From Bacillota bacterium (lineage in GTDB: Bacteria; Bacillota; Bacilli; Paenibacillales; Paenibacillaceae): a stretch of DNA of 64,000 bases. The position numbers were made by a program, and so were the translations under genes. Below the pieces are notes generated by a model that saw only the letters and a list, made by a program, of their open reading frames with translations, did no database searches and was not told where the DNA came from. Where the stretch lies: NCBI GenBank assembly GCA_023460795.1, contig JAEWPC010000049.1, forward strand, positions 1-64,000. Direction: 5' to 3'. Below are positions 34,978 to 43,366 of the stretch, piece after piece. Numbering within the stretch: the stretch's first letter is position 1; each line of letters begins with the position of its first letter.

Positions 34978-36444
34978 CTAAGCCTGAGTCATCCGCTTCA
35001 GATCGGCGGTCAGCTTGTCCAGCTGCAGGAAGCTGTCGACGATCTGCTGGACTCGCTCGTCCTGCGTCGTCATGCTGGCGGACATCTCCTGGATGGATGC
35101 CATGTTCTGCTCCGTAATGCCGGCGATCGTGATGATCTGGTCCGCCACCTTCTTATATTGGTGCTGCAGGTCATCCGCGGAGCGATCGACGTGCGTAGAT
35201 TGCTCCAACGTTCTGCCGGAGTCGGCGGCGACGGAACGCATCGATTCGATCACCTGCTGGGCAGCCTCGCTGCTCGCCGCGACGGTACGCTGGCCTTGGA
35301 TAATCTGCTCGGCTGCTTCGGAAGTTCTGGCGCGAATCGTGCCGAGAATGTGCTCGATCTGCTCCGTCGACTGCTGGGAGCTCTCCGCGAGCTTGCGAAT
35401 CTCGTGAGAGACGACCGAGAAGCCTTTGCCGTGCTCGCCGGCGCGAGCGGCCTCGATGGCCGCGTTAAGCGCGAGCAGGTTCGTCTGGGTGGAGATGTTC
35501 TTGATCGTCGCGACGATATCGCCGATTCTCGAGTTTTCCTCGTTCAGCTGGTTCATCAAGGCGGCGGACGCGTCGATCGCGGTATGGACGTCGCGCATTT
35601 GGGTTTCGAGCTTCAGCGCTTCCTCGCTGCCTAGGCGGGAGTGCTGAACGGAGTTCTCCGACAGCGCGCGCATATCCGCGGAACGGTCCGCGAGCGAGCC
35701 GACTTCCTGCTCGATCTGCTGAACGGAAGCGCTAATATCCGTAATGCTGGACGTCTGCGTCTCGATGCTCGCCGTAATTTCCGTGAACGCCGTCGTTACG
35801 TCCCGCGAGATCGTGCTCGTGGAGGTAATGTTCTTTTTCAAATTTTCGCTGAAATCGTTCAGTACCGTCAGAGAGGCGGATACTTTCTCGACGATATCCT
35901 GGGCGCGGTTCTTCTCCGCGATCGCTTGCTCGCTTCGGGAGACGACCTCGTTCTGAAGGCGTTCGCTGAATTTAGCCGAGACATATAACGGCACGGCGAT
36001 CATCAGCAGGTATAGGACCATGGTGAAGGGGTCGTTGTCGCCGAACAGCTCTTCGTTATATTGACTTAGGAACAAACCGATCGTAAGCAGCAAGCCGATG
36101 CCGCCGGAGAAGGCGATTCCCCGCGAGCTGCCGTATAACGTCATGATCGCCAAGTTCACATACACGAGAGAGTAGGTCGTAATGACCGGTCCAGTCATGA
36201 TGAGCAGCAAAGTGAGCGCGGTGACGATCGTGGAAATAATATACTTGATATACTCGGGCCAGATTCGTCTGACCGACAAGAAGGTCGCTACCCCGCATGC
36301 GAACGTGCCGACGATCGCGAGTACGATAATCGAGCTGTTGGGGGCGCCCGTCATGAAGTCTACGGCAATGCCGAGGACGAGCATCCCCCAGATGATATTC
36401 ACCAATAAACGATTTCTGCGATACAGGGTTTCCCTTGCGTCCAA
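34978..36444 (-). CDS. Methyl-accepting chemotaxis protein with polytopic N-terminus
   Basis: 488 residues. The first ~170 residues hold about six transmembrane helices with no large extracytoplasmic sensor domain, which is unusual for a chemoreceptor. The rest is the cytoplasmic coiled-coil signalling domain with the conserved hairpin tip (ISTQTNLLALNAAIEAARAGEHGKGFSVVSHEIRKLAESS). I chose the TTG at 36444 with AAGGTGG 8 bp upstream; a longer ATG start at 36489 lacks a site. It probably senses a membrane-associated signal and controls CheA. Confidence 0.85.
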   Translation of the reverse strand: MDARETLYRRNRLLVNIIWGMLVLGIAVDFMTGAPNSSIIVLAIVGTFACGVATFLSVRRIWPEYIKYIISTIVTALTLLLIMTGPVITTYSLVYVNLAIMTLYGSSRGIAFSGGIGLLLTIGLFLSQYNEELFGDNDPFTMVLYLLMIAVPLYVSAKFSERLQNEVVSRSEQAIAEKNRAQDIVEKVSASLTVLNDFSENLKKNITSTSTISRDVTTAFTEITASIETQTSSITDISASVQQIEQEVGSLADRSADMRALSENSVQHSRLGSEEALKLETQMRDVHTAIDASAALMNQLNEENSRIGDIVATIKNISTQTNLLALNAAIEAARAGEHGKGFSVVSHEIRKLAESSQQSTEQIEHILGTIRARTSEAAEQIIQGQRTVAASSEAAQQVIESMRSVAADSGRTLEQSTHVDRSADDLQHQYKKVADQIITIAGITEQNMASIQEMSASMTTQDERVQQIVDSFLQLDKLTADLKRMTQA

Positions 36445-36577
36445 TCTAATTCCCACCTTCTTAGTATGAATATAGGAAGATAGTACCATATAAAAGTGCG
36501 GCGAGTCGACAAAGGTTGGCGGATTGACTAATATTTTAGAGAATCATGTAAAATTCACGAAGGCGGAGGTTGCGGCA

Positions 36578-37288
36578 ATGGCGACTTTGACCGAAGTCAT
36601 GGACAAGCTTGCAAGCATGGGGACGGAGCAGACCAAGATGACTTTCCTCCGGCACGGCGCAACCGAGCCGCTATTCGGGGTGAAAGTCGGCGATCTGAAG
36701 AAGCTTGTCAAAGACGTGAAGAAGGATCAGCGGCTGGCGCGCGCCTTGTACGAGACGGGGAACAGCGACGCGATGTATCTGGCCGGATTGACCGTCGATC
36801 CGAAGACGGCAGATAAAGTGATGCTGCGGGAATGGGCGCAAGCGGCGCGTTGGTACTCTCTCGCGGAATATACGGTGGCAGGCGTAGCCGCGGAAAGCCC
36901 CTATGCGCGGGAGCTGGCGATGGAGTGGATTCGTTCGCCGGAAGAGATGGTCGCCGCGTGCGGATGGAGCACCTACGCGAACGATATCTCGATTACGCCG
37001 GATTCCGAGCTCGATCTGGATGAGATTCGAGGCTTGCTGCGGCAAATCGAGGCTACGATCCACGAGGAGAGGAATCGCGTCCGCTATACGATGAACGGAT
37101 TCGTCATTATGGTCGGCGGGTCGGTCATTCCTCTGCACGCCGAGGCTGTTCGCGTCGCGGAGAAGATCGGGAAAGTCAGCGTTAACGTTGGACAGACTGC
37201 GTGCAAGGTACCGCTGGCGAGCGAATATATCGAGAAAATGGTCGTGGCAGGCAAAGCGGGCATGAAGAAAAAGACGTGCATTTGCTAG
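36578..37288 (+). CDS. DNA alkylation repair protein (AlkD-like)
   Basis: 236 residues, nearly all helical, matching the HEAT-repeat DNA alkylation repair family (TEQTKMTFLRHGATEPLFGVKVGDLKKLVKDVKKDQRLA; ACGWSTYAND). AlkD removes positively charged alkylated bases without base flipping. Some family members lack the catalytic Asp, and I cannot assign it with certainty here. The ATG at 36578 follows GGCGGAGG. It lies 23 bp before an alkyltransferase-like gene, which supports a role in alkylation damage. Confidence 0.8.
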   Translation: MATLTEVMDKLASMGTEQTKMTFLRHGATEPLFGVKVGDLKKLVKDVKKDQRLARALYETGNSDAMYLAGLTVDPKTADKVMLREWAQAARWYSLAEYTVAGVAAESPYARELAMEWIRSPEEMVAACGWSTYANDISITPDSELDLDEIRGLLRQIEATIHEERNRVRYTMNGFVIMVGGSVIPLHAEAVRVAEKIGKVSVNVGQTACKVPLASEYIEKMVVAGKAGMKKKTCIC

Positions 37289-37311
37289 CGACAGGAAGCG
37301 GGGAACGGTCG

Positions 37312-37632
37312 GTGCAGCCTTTTACGGTACGGGTATTGGAGATTATTAAAGGAATTCCGGAAGGTTACGTGATGACCTACGGGCAAATCGCGGCGGAAGC
37401 CGGAAGCCCGAGAGGGGCGAGGCAGGTCGTGCGGATTCTGCATTCGCTCAGCTCCGCGCATGGACTGCCGTGGCATCGCGTCGTGAACGCGAAAGGAGAA
37501 ATCGCCCTCCCGGAAGGGGAAGGGCGATTCATGCAGCAGCATTATTTGGAGCAGGAGGGCGTGGAGATCGGGCTGGGCGGCCGGATCGATCTGGAGCAAT
37601 ACCGGTACGAGCCCCCGCCATCGGACGCTTAA
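37312..37632 (+). CDS. Alkyltransferase-like protein (ATL, MGMT family without catalytic Cys)
   Basis: 106 residues covering only the C-terminal MGMT domain (IPEGYVMTYGQIAAEAGSPRGARQVVRIL). The active-site motif PCHRV of true O6-alkylguanine transferases reads PWHRV, with Cys replaced by Trp, which defines ATL proteins. ATLs bind O6-alkylguanine and hand the lesion to nucleotide excision repair. The GTG at 37312 is the likely start; a TTG at 37282 is an alternative. It follows the AlkD-like gene and converges on pepT, overlapping its end by 4 bp. Confidence 0.85.
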   Translation: MQPFTVRVLEIIKGIPEGYVMTYGQIAAEAGSPRGARQVVRILHSLSSAHGLPWHRVVNAKGEIALPEGEGRFMQQHYLEQEGVEIGLGGRIDLEQYRYEPPPSDA

Positions 37633-38873
37633 GCCTGCTGCTCGAAGCGGCGCGCGATCTCGACGATCACGTGCACGGATTTCTCCATGTTGTCGACCGA
37701 AGCGAACTCGTAGCGGCCGTGATAATTCTCGCCGCCGGTGAAGATGTTCGGCGTCGGCAGCCCTTTGAACGAGAGCTGCGAACCGTCGGTGCCGCCGCGA
37801 ATCGGCTTGACGATCGGCTCGATGCCGAGGCTCGTCATGGCGTCGTGCGCGATATCGACGATATGGCGGACGGGCTCGATTTTCTCGCGCATGTTGTAAT
37901 ATTGGTCTTTCAACTCCAGCGTAATGCGGTCTTCTCCATACTCGCCCTTAAGCTGATCGACGATCGCCGTCATCAGCTCTTTGCGGCTATTGAACAGCTC
38001 GCGGTTGTGATCGCGGATAATGTAGACAAGCTTGGCCTCCTCGACGGTCGCGTTGAACGAGATGAGGTGAAAGAAACCTTCATATCCTTCCGTCAGCTCG
38101 GGCGCTTCCGCCGCGGGCAGCTTGGCGTTCAGCGCCATGCCGATCTTGGCGGCGTTGATCATCTTGTCTTTGGCGGTGCCGGGATGGACGTTCTTCCCGC
38201 GAATCGTAATGCGCGCTTGGGCGGCGTTAAAGCTCTCGTATTCGAGTTCGCCGAGCGGGCCGCCGTCGACGGTGTATGCGTACTCCGCGCCGAACGCCTC
38301 GACGTCGAACTTGTGCGCGCCTCGGCCGATCTCTTCATCCGGCGTGAAGGCGATGCGGATCTTGCCGTGCTTGACGTCGGGATGGCGAATGAGATATTCC
38401 ATCGCGGTCATGATTTCGGCGATGCCGGCTTTGTTGTCCGCTCCGAGCAGCGTCGTGCCGTCCGTCGTGATCAGCGTATGCCCGACGTAACCGGACAGCG
38501 CGGGGAACTCCTTCGGCGACAGCACGACGTTCTGCTCGGCGTTCAGCACGATGTCTTGCCCGTCGTAATCGCGGACGATCTGCGGATTGACGTTCGCGCC
38601 GGTCATATCGGTCGCCGTATCGACGTGCGCGAGGAAGCCGATCGTCGTGACGTTCTGCTTGTCGGTGTTGGCGGGCAGAGTCGCCATGACGTAGCCGTTG
38701 TCGTCCATCGTAACGTCTTGCATGCCGACGGACTTCAGCTCCTCTACGAGCATGCGCGCGAGGACGAGCTGGCCTGGCGTCGACGGGCATGTCTCCATGC
38801 TGTCGTCGGATTGCGTCTCGACTTTAACGTAAGTCGTGAGTCTGCGGATGAGATCTTCTTGCATCGTAGGCAT
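37629..38873 (-). CDS. pepT: Peptidase T (tripeptide aminopeptidase)
   Basis: 414 residues, the standard length for PepT of the M20B family. The two-zinc site is recognisable in FLAHVDTATD, LLGADNKAGIAE, TPDEEIGRG and VDGGPLGELEYES. It removes the N-terminal residue from tripeptides in the cytoplasm. AAGGAG lies 13 bp before the ATG at 38873, slightly far but acceptable. It is followed on the minus strand by no partner gene. Confidence 0.94.
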   Translation of the reverse strand: MPTMQEDLIRRLTTYVKVETQSDDSMETCPSTPGQLVLARMLVEELKSVGMQDVTMDDNGYVMATLPANTDKQNVTTIGFLAHVDTATDMTGANVNPQIVRDYDGQDIVLNAEQNVVLSPKEFPALSGYVGHTLITTDGTTLLGADNKAGIAEIMTAMEYLIRHPDVKHGKIRIAFTPDEEIGRGAHKFDVEAFGAEYAYTVDGGPLGELEYESFNAAQARITIRGKNVHPGTAKDKMINAAKIGMALNAKLPAAEAPELTEGYEGFFHLISFNATVEEAKLVYIIRDHNRELFNSRKELMTAIVDQLKGEYGEDRITLELKDQYYNMREKIEPVRHIVDIAHDAMTSLGIEPIVKPIRGGTDGSQLSFKGLPTPNIFTGGENYHGRYEFASVDNMEKSVHVIVEIARRFEQQA

Positions 38874-38892
38874 GGACGGATGGCATCTCCTT

Positions 38893-39930
38893 TTATTTAA
38901 CCAGTTCGGATAATAGGCGATACGATTTCAAGCGCGCTTCGTGATCGTAGATTTGCGCCGCGACGATGAGCTCGTCGGCTTGCGTTTCTTCGAGGATGCT
39001 CTCCATTCTCGTTCGAACCGTGTCCGGGCTGCCGATGACCGCGTATTGCAGCATATGGCGGAGATGGAACTGTTCCTGCGCGGTCCATAAGCCGTCCATC
39101 GTTTCCGGGTCTACGGGCGGCAGCAGCTTGCCGGTACGACCGCGGATGATGTTAAGGAACGTCTGGTACAGCGAAGTCGCCAGCCTCTGCGCCTCGTAGT
39201 CGGTGTCGGCTACGATCGCGTTCATGCCGACCATCGCGTGCGGCTTGTCGAGCGCTTCGGAAGGGCGGAAGTTCGTGCGGTACAGGTCGAGCGCCGGCAG
39301 CAAGTAATCCGGGGCAAAATGGCTCGCGAACGCGAACGGAAGTCCGAGCTGGGCGGCAAGCTGCGCGCTGAAGCCGCTGGAGCCGAGCAGCCAGATCGGA
39401 ATATCGAGCCCTTCGCCGGGAATGGCGCGCACGTTGCCGGGCGTATGGATCGCGTCGGGCGACGGATGCAGATATTCCCGCAGCTCCGCGACCTGTTCCG
39501 GGAAGTTCTGTCCGTCGCTCGTCAGTCCGCGGCGCAAGGCGCGTGCGGCCGGCTGATCCGAGCCCGGCGCGCGGCCGAGACCAAGATCGATGCGCCCCGG
39601 GAACAGCGACTCGAGCGTGCCGAATTGCTCGGCGATGACGAGCGGCGCATGGTTCGGCAGCATGATGCCGCCGGAGCCGACGCGGATCGACTTCGTTCCG
39701 CCCGCGATATGGCCGATGACGACCGAAGTCGCGGAGCTGGCAATGCCGGGCATATTGTGGTGCTCGGCGAGCCAGTAACGCGTATAGCCCCATTGTTCGG
39801 CATGACGCGCTAGATCCAGCGAATTCCGGAGCGCGTCCGAAGCCGTGCTGCCCGATACGATCGGCGCGAGATCCAAGACGGATAAGGGGACGTCGGCAAG
39901 ACGTCTAGGCGTTGGCGTATGGTCGGACAT
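38893..39930 (-). CDS. LLM class flavin-dependent oxidoreductase
   Basis: 345 residues of the bacterial-luciferase-like monooxygenase family (VLDLAPIVSGSTASDALRNSLDLARHAEQWGYTRYWLAEHHNMPGIASSATSVVIGHIAGGT; FPGRIDLGLGRAPG). Such enzymes use FMNH2 to oxidise diverse substrates. I chose the ATG at 39930, with GGAGG upstream, over the ATG at 39957. It is divergent from the MarR gene and shares its control region, so it may be part of the same quinone/electrophile response. Confidence 0.85.
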   Translation of the reverse strand: MSDHTPTPRRLADVPLSVLDLAPIVSGSTASDALRNSLDLARHAEQWGYTRYWLAEHHNMPGIASSATSVVIGHIAGGTKSIRVGSGGIMLPNHAPLVIAEQFGTLESLFPGRIDLGLGRAPGSDQPAARALRRGLTSDGQNFPEQVAELREYLHPSPDAIHTPGNVRAIPGEGLDIPIWLLGSSGFSAQLAAQLGLPFAFASHFAPDYLLPALDLYRTNFRPSEALDKPHAMVGMNAIVADTDYEAQRLATSLYQTFLNIIRGRTGKLLPPVDPETMDGLWTAQEQFHLRHMLQYAVIGSPDTVRTRMESILEETQADELIVAAQIYDHEARLKSYRLLSELVK

Positions 39931-40025
39931 GAAGCATTCAGCCTCCGATCGATGCAATATAGGTTAATGAATTCCTTGCTTCCTATTATTGAACAGCCGA
40001 CTAACCAATCGCAAGTTCAGGGGTG

Positions 40026-40066
40026 TTGACAGCCGTTCGATTTTGTATTATCTTAAATTTAAGATA
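40026..40066 (+). promoter_or_regulatory. Promoter and MhqR-type operator of the MarR gene
   Basis: TTGACA (40026-40031), a 17-bp spacer, and TATCTT (40049-40054) as -10. The -10 is the left part of a perfect 18-bp palindrome TATCTTAAATTTAAGATA (40049-40066). Known Bacillus MhqR boxes have the form TATCTcgaattcgAGATA, so the outer half-sites agree. A second copy with one change controls the pirin gene at 16.7 kb. Confidence 0.82.
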
Positions 40067-40102
40067 TTCAATATCAAGATAACAGCAAAGGAGCTGTTGC
40101 CC

Positions 40103-40549
40103 TTGTACGATAACCACGAAGCATCGTTGAACCTCTACATCGCGCTGAACCGGGCAAGCCAATGGATCAATGCGCACGCGGATCTCGATATCAAGCAATA
40201 CGGGCTGAACCGCACCGAGTTCGGCGTGCTGGAGCTTCTGTACCACAAAGGCGCGCAGCCGTTGCAGCAGATCGGCGGCAAGGTGCTCATGAGCAGCGGC
40301 AACATCACGTACGTCATCGATAAGCTCGAGCAGAAGCAACTTGTCAGGCGCAACGCCTCGACGGAAGACCGCAGGCTGATCTATGCGGAGATTACCGAGC
40401 AAGGCAAGCAGTTCATGTCTCAAGCTTTCCCTAATCACGCGGAAGTCATCGATCGGGTGCTGGGCGCATTGACGGCGGAAGAGAAGGCAACAATGAGCGC
40501 ATTATTGAAAAAAGCGGGCAAATTCGCCCAAGAGGAGTGGTCTAGATGA
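40103..40549 (+). CDS. mhqR: MarR-family regulator (MhqR-like)
   Basis: 148 residues, close to the length of Bacillus MhqR. The winged helix is at about 30-100 (NRTEFGVLELLYHKGAQPLQQIGGKVLMSSGNITYVIDKLEQKQLVRR, wing DRRLIYAEIT). I chose the TTG at 40103 with AAAGGAG 9 bp upstream. It overlaps the dioxygenase gene by ATGA, is divergent from the LLM gene, and is preceded by a perfect palindrome. It is expected to repress this operon and the pirin gene until quinones or other electrophiles inactivate it. Confidence 0.82.
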   Translation: MYDNHEASLNLYIALNRASQWINAHADLDIKQYGLNRTEFGVLELLYHKGAQPLQQIGGKVLMSSGNITYVIDKLEQKQLVRRNASTEDRRLIYAEITEQGKQFMSQAFPNHAEVIDRVLGALTAEEKATMSALLKKAGKFAQEEWSR

Positions 40550-41508
40550 CAACGGAACAACGTACGGCAGGCATTCACCACGTCACTGCATTCGTGCAGG
40601 ACGCGCAAAGAACGGTAGACTTTTACTCGGGATTCCTCGGACTTCGTCTGGTCAAGAAAACGATCAACTTCGACGCGCCGGAGGTGTATCACCTGTACTT
40701 CGGCAACGAAGGCGGCAGTCCGGGCACCATTATCACGTTCTTCCCTTGGAAGGGCTCCCGCCACGGCAGGGTCGGAAGCGGGCAAGTCGGCATTACGGCA
40801 TACGTCGTGCCGACGGACGCTTTCGAATTCTGGCAGGAGCGGCTGAATAAGTTCAGCGTGGATTACAAAGAGACAACTCGCTTCGGAGAGCGGTACTTGC
40901 AGTTCGAGGATCCGGACGGCTTGCGCGTCGAGATCGTCGCCCGCGAGGAAGGTGCGCGCAGCAATTGGGCGTTCGGCGGCATACCTGCGGACAAAGCGAT
41001 CAAAGGCTTCGGCGGAGCGGTGCTGTTCAGCGGCGCGCCGAGCAAAACCGGCGCCGTGCTCGAGCAAGTGCTCGGCTTCGAGCTGGAGCGGGAAGACGGG
41101 GAATATAGACGCTACAGAGGAACGGGCGACCTAGGGAACAAAATCGACATTCTTCTCGATCCCGAGTCGGCGGGCGATGCCATCGGCGGCTCCGGCACCG
41201 TGCACCATATCGCTTGGCGGGCGAAGGACGACGTCGATCATGTCGCGTATCGCAGCCGCGCTCTGAACAACGGCATGCAGCCGACGCCGGTCATCGACCG
41301 CAATTATTTCAACGCGATTTACTTCCGCGAACCGGGAGGCATTCTGTTCGAGATCGCGACCGATCCTCCGGGCTTCGCCCACGACGAGTCGTTCGAGACG
41401 ATGGGCGAGAAGCTGATGCTCCCGTCTTGGTTCGAGCCACACCGCGAGGCGATCACGGCCGGGTTGCCGCCGATCGAAGTACGCGTATTGGAGGAGGATC
41501 AAAGATGA
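40546..41508 (+). CDS. Ring-cleaving dioxygenase, VOC/glyoxalase family (MhqE/MhqO-like)
   Basis: 320 residues with two VOC modules. Metal ligands are visible as a His at ~11 (GIHHVTAFV), a His in GTVHHIAWR (~223) and a Glu in PGGILFEIATD (~265). MhqE/MhqO-type enzymes are thought to cleave hydroquinone or catechol-type adducts and give resistance to quinones. It is translationally coupled to the MarR gene (ATGA) and to a short ORF downstream (ATGA). Its usual partner, the MhqD-like hydrolase, lies 5.2 kb away, on the far side of an AT-rich insert. Confidence 0.85.
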   Translation: MTTEQRTAGIHHVTAFVQDAQRTVDFYSGFLGLRLVKKTINFDAPEVYHLYFGNEGGSPGTIITFFPWKGSRHGRVGSGQVGITAYVVPTDAFEFWQERLNKFSVDYKETTRFGERYLQFEDPDGLRVEIVAREEGARSNWAFGGIPADKAIKGFGGAVLFSGAPSKTGAVLEQVLGFELEREDGEYRRYRGTGDLGNKIDILLDPESAGDAIGGSGTVHHIAWRAKDDVDHVAYRSRALNNGMQPTPVIDRNYFNAIYFREPGGILFEIATDPPGFAHDESFETMGEKLMLPSWFEPHREAITAGLPPIEVRVLEEDQR

Positions 41509-41621
41509 AACAAACTACAATTGCAATTGTTTCGGCTTGCATACTTTTCTCGGCAAGTTCCGCAGCATACGCCGCGGTTCCAACTGCCGAGAAGAAACAC
41601 GAACACAGCTGCATGAGTTAA
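41505..41621 (+). CDS. Short secreted peptide or truncated exported protein
   Basis: 38 codons encoding a good Sec signal peptide (KQTTIAIVSACILFSASSAAYA, cleavage after AYA at ~23) and only about 15 residues after it (EKKHEHSCM). It overlaps the dioxygenase stop by ATGA and has GGAGGAGG upstream, so it is probably translated. The frame stays open for ~48 more codons after the TAA, and the 9-mer AGCTGCATG is duplicated around the stop, both hinting at decay of a longer gene at the edge of the AT-rich insert. I do not recognise the protein. Confidence 0.5.
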   Translation: MKQTTIAIVSACILFSASSAAYAAVPTAEKKHEHSCMS

Positions 41622-41802
41622 AGCTGCATGCCAAAGCCAAAAGTTACCATATGGTTACGCCGTATGCCAAGAGTCTTCACGCTAAAAGCTAAAGAAATCA
41701 CTGGAATGCATCCGAGTGGAATAGCAGGGACATCAGGAAAGATTGTTGTATTCACCAAAAAGTTAAGCTGACATAAGGATTACTCTCAAGAGAGATTTTA
41801 AG

Positions 41803-41830
41803 CCGAGGCTATCCAAGTGGATGGCCTCGG
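41803..41830 (+). terminator. Hairpin in the gap after the dioxygenase operon
   Basis: CCGAGGC (41803-41809) pairs with GCCTCGG (41824-41830), followed by a weak T-stretch. The remaining ~180 bp to the next gene is AT-rich, with a TTGACA at 41986-41991 that may be part of a promoter, but no good -10 at the right distance. Confidence 0.5.
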
Positions 41831-42009
41831 TTCTGCTATGGCTGGATTTCTTATTAAATTTTAGAAACTTTTTAGAATTTATTGAAACTAATTACATAAA
41901 TCCAGTGTCTTTGTAATTAGTATACTCGTATTTGAAAATCTCTTACATTTTCCACCTAACATTATTCTATAAAAAAATCTATGTATTGACATAATTTAAA
42001 TATAAATGT

Positions 42010-42582
42010 ATGTTTTTTAAAAAAATAGATTATATGGGGGTAATTCCTATTTTTGCAATAATTCAATTCGTAATCGTTATCGTATTTGCGGTCTCTTCCT
42101 CTAGCAAAATTTTTGGATATTCCGGTTTTCGAAACGTGCTGATCGAGTTTAAGTTAAGTAGATTGCATAGCGACTTGCTTGCGGTTGCAATTATATTATT
42201 CGAACTCGCTGCAAGCTTATTCATAGTAATTAAACCCCTGTATTATTTTGGCTTACTACTTGTTCTTGGGCTATCAGTCGTATTTTCCGCGGCGTCAGCG
42301 CTTGCAATGTATCGAAATACAAACGTACTCTGTTCCTGCTTTGGCGATTGGATGCCTGATCGCCTAGGTAAAGCTACTCTCATCAAAGCCGGAGTTATCG
42401 CTTTTCTCGTACTCTATTTGATCTTTGTATCAGAGACGAATCCACTATATGGACTTGAATTTAATGAAATGCTTTTTGCGTTCCTGCCCGCATGCGGCGT
42501 CTTTCTCCTCTACATATTAGGCAACATGCGAAATCAGTATGTTGCAATGAAAAGAAATGTGCTAAATCTTCCTAAACGTTAA
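42010..42582 (+). CDS. MauE/DoxX-type redox membrane protein
   Basis: 190 residues with about five transmembrane helices and the MauE signature CSCFG (~residue 110-114). MauE-type proteins act like DsbB/VKOR, passing electrons between a thioredoxin-like partner and the membrane. The next gene encodes such a partner. Neither the ATG at 42010 nor the in-frame ATG at 42034 has a clear ribosome-binding site, so the start is uncertain. No methylamine dehydrogenase genes are present. It is probably devoted to disulfide formation in the cysteine-rich peptide encoded downstream. The gene is more AT-rich than the surrounding chromosome. Confidence 0.78.
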   Translation: MFFKKIDYMGVIPIFAIIQFVIVIVFAVSSSSKIFGYSGFRNVLIEFKLSRLHSDLLAVAIILFELAASLFIVIKPLYYFGLLLVLGLSVVFSAASALAMYRNTNVLCSCFGDWMPDRLGKATLIKAGVIAFLVLYLIFVSETNPLYGLEFNEMLFAFLPACGVFLLYILGNMRNQYVAMKRNVLNLPKR

Positions 42583-42604
42583 TAAAGAAAGGTGGTCGAT
42601 AGCG

Positions 42605-43144
42605 GTGAACTTAAACTATGTCGAACTATCTCAACTTGTGTTGTGGGCGGTTGTCATTTGTATCGGAATTGCCGTTATTTTCATTTACAAAGATTCCATA
42701 GAGAACCTGCAACGAGTAAAAATAAGAAAGCACGATGACAGCGGCCTGCCTGTAGGTTCGCGTTTTCCGAAACTGATCTTCCAAGACTATCAAAAGAATC
42801 AAATTTCAATTATTCAGGAGAATGATACCCGCGAAAAACTCTTGGTGTTTACCGCTTCCGGTTGCGGTGTATGCGCCAAGTTGTACCCGGTTATCCCTTC
42901 GTTCCAACAAAAGCACCCTTATATTAAAGTAGTCTGGATTCGGGTTGAAGAAGACGGCGCTGCATTACCAGTTGAACATCATGCTACTGGTGTCACCATT
43001 CTACAGTTACCTAATGCCGAATTACTTCAGTACACGAAGAAGCTGCCGTACGCCTATTTTATCTCACACCAAGGAGAAATTATCTCGCGCGATATCGCGA
43101 TAGAAGAAGAACACCTCTTTGACTTGATTAAAAAAGCCGGTTAG
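42605..43144 (+). CDS. Membrane-anchored thioredoxin-like protein (MauD-like)
   Basis: 179 residues: one N-terminal membrane anchor (LVLWAVVICIGIAVIFIY, ~11-28), then a thioredoxin fold facing outward with the active site SGCGVCAKLYP (CGVC) near residue 98 and a cis-Pro in KKLPYAYFIS. The GTG start at 42605 has AAAGGTGG 10 bp upstream. It follows the MauE-like gene by 22 bp and precedes the six-cysteine peptide gene by 39 bp. With MauE it would make a thiol-disulfide exchange pair outside the membrane. Confidence 0.8.
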   Translation: MNLNYVELSQLVLWAVVICIGIAVIFIYKDSIENLQRVKIRKHDDSGLPVGSRFPKLIFQDYQKNQISIIQENDTREKLLVFTASGCGVCAKLYPVIPSFQQKHPYIKVVWIRVEEDGAALPVEHHATGVTILQLPNAELLQYTKKLPYAYFISHQGEIISRDIAIEEEHLFDLIKKAG

Positions 43145-43183
43145 ATTCCGAGAGGCTATTTGTATAGAAAGGAGGTGAATAAC

Positions 43184-43336
43184 ATGATAGACGTACAACC
43201 TGCTGCAACCTGCACTCCCGCTACTTTTTGTCTCCAATCCTGCGCCTCTCCGGGTTACGATCTTTGGGGACATATCGTAGTGCAATATGCGGATTGCTCT
43301 GTCTGGTACAATACGTATACTTGCTGTCCGAAATGA
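43184..43336 (+). CDS. Six-cysteine peptide, putative bacteriocin-like precursor
   Basis: 50 residues (about 5.5 kDa) with Cys at 10, 16, 20, 38, 47 and 48, enough for three disulfides. It has no Sec signal peptide and no double-glycine leader, and only nine residues precede the first Cys. It has the strongest ribosome-binding site in the region (AAAGGAGGTGA, 43168-43178). The neighbours supply a thioredoxin/MauE redox pair and an ABC exporter. Leaderless six-Cys class IId bacteriocins of the laterosporulin type are a possible parallel in size and Cys count, but the spacing differs and homology is not claimed. There are no lanthionine or radical-SAM enzymes. Confidence 0.65.
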   Translation: MIDVQPAATCTPATFCLQSCASPGYDLWGHIVVQYADCSVWYNTYTCCPK

Positions 43337-43366
43337 TGCATTAATCTAACAATTGCATACCAGTAC

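Noticed and set aside
37470..38900. Long plus-strand ORF opposite pepT
   Set aside because: Same reason: antisense shadow of a clear peptidase T gene.
42010..43144. Methylamine utilisation genes
   Set aside because: MauE and MauD-like proteins are present, but no methylamine dehydrogenase subunits. The context is a peptide and an exporter.
43184..43336. Lanthipeptide or sactipeptide precursor
   Set aside because: No LanB, LanC, LanM or radical-SAM maturation gene is nearby, and there is no double-glycine leader.
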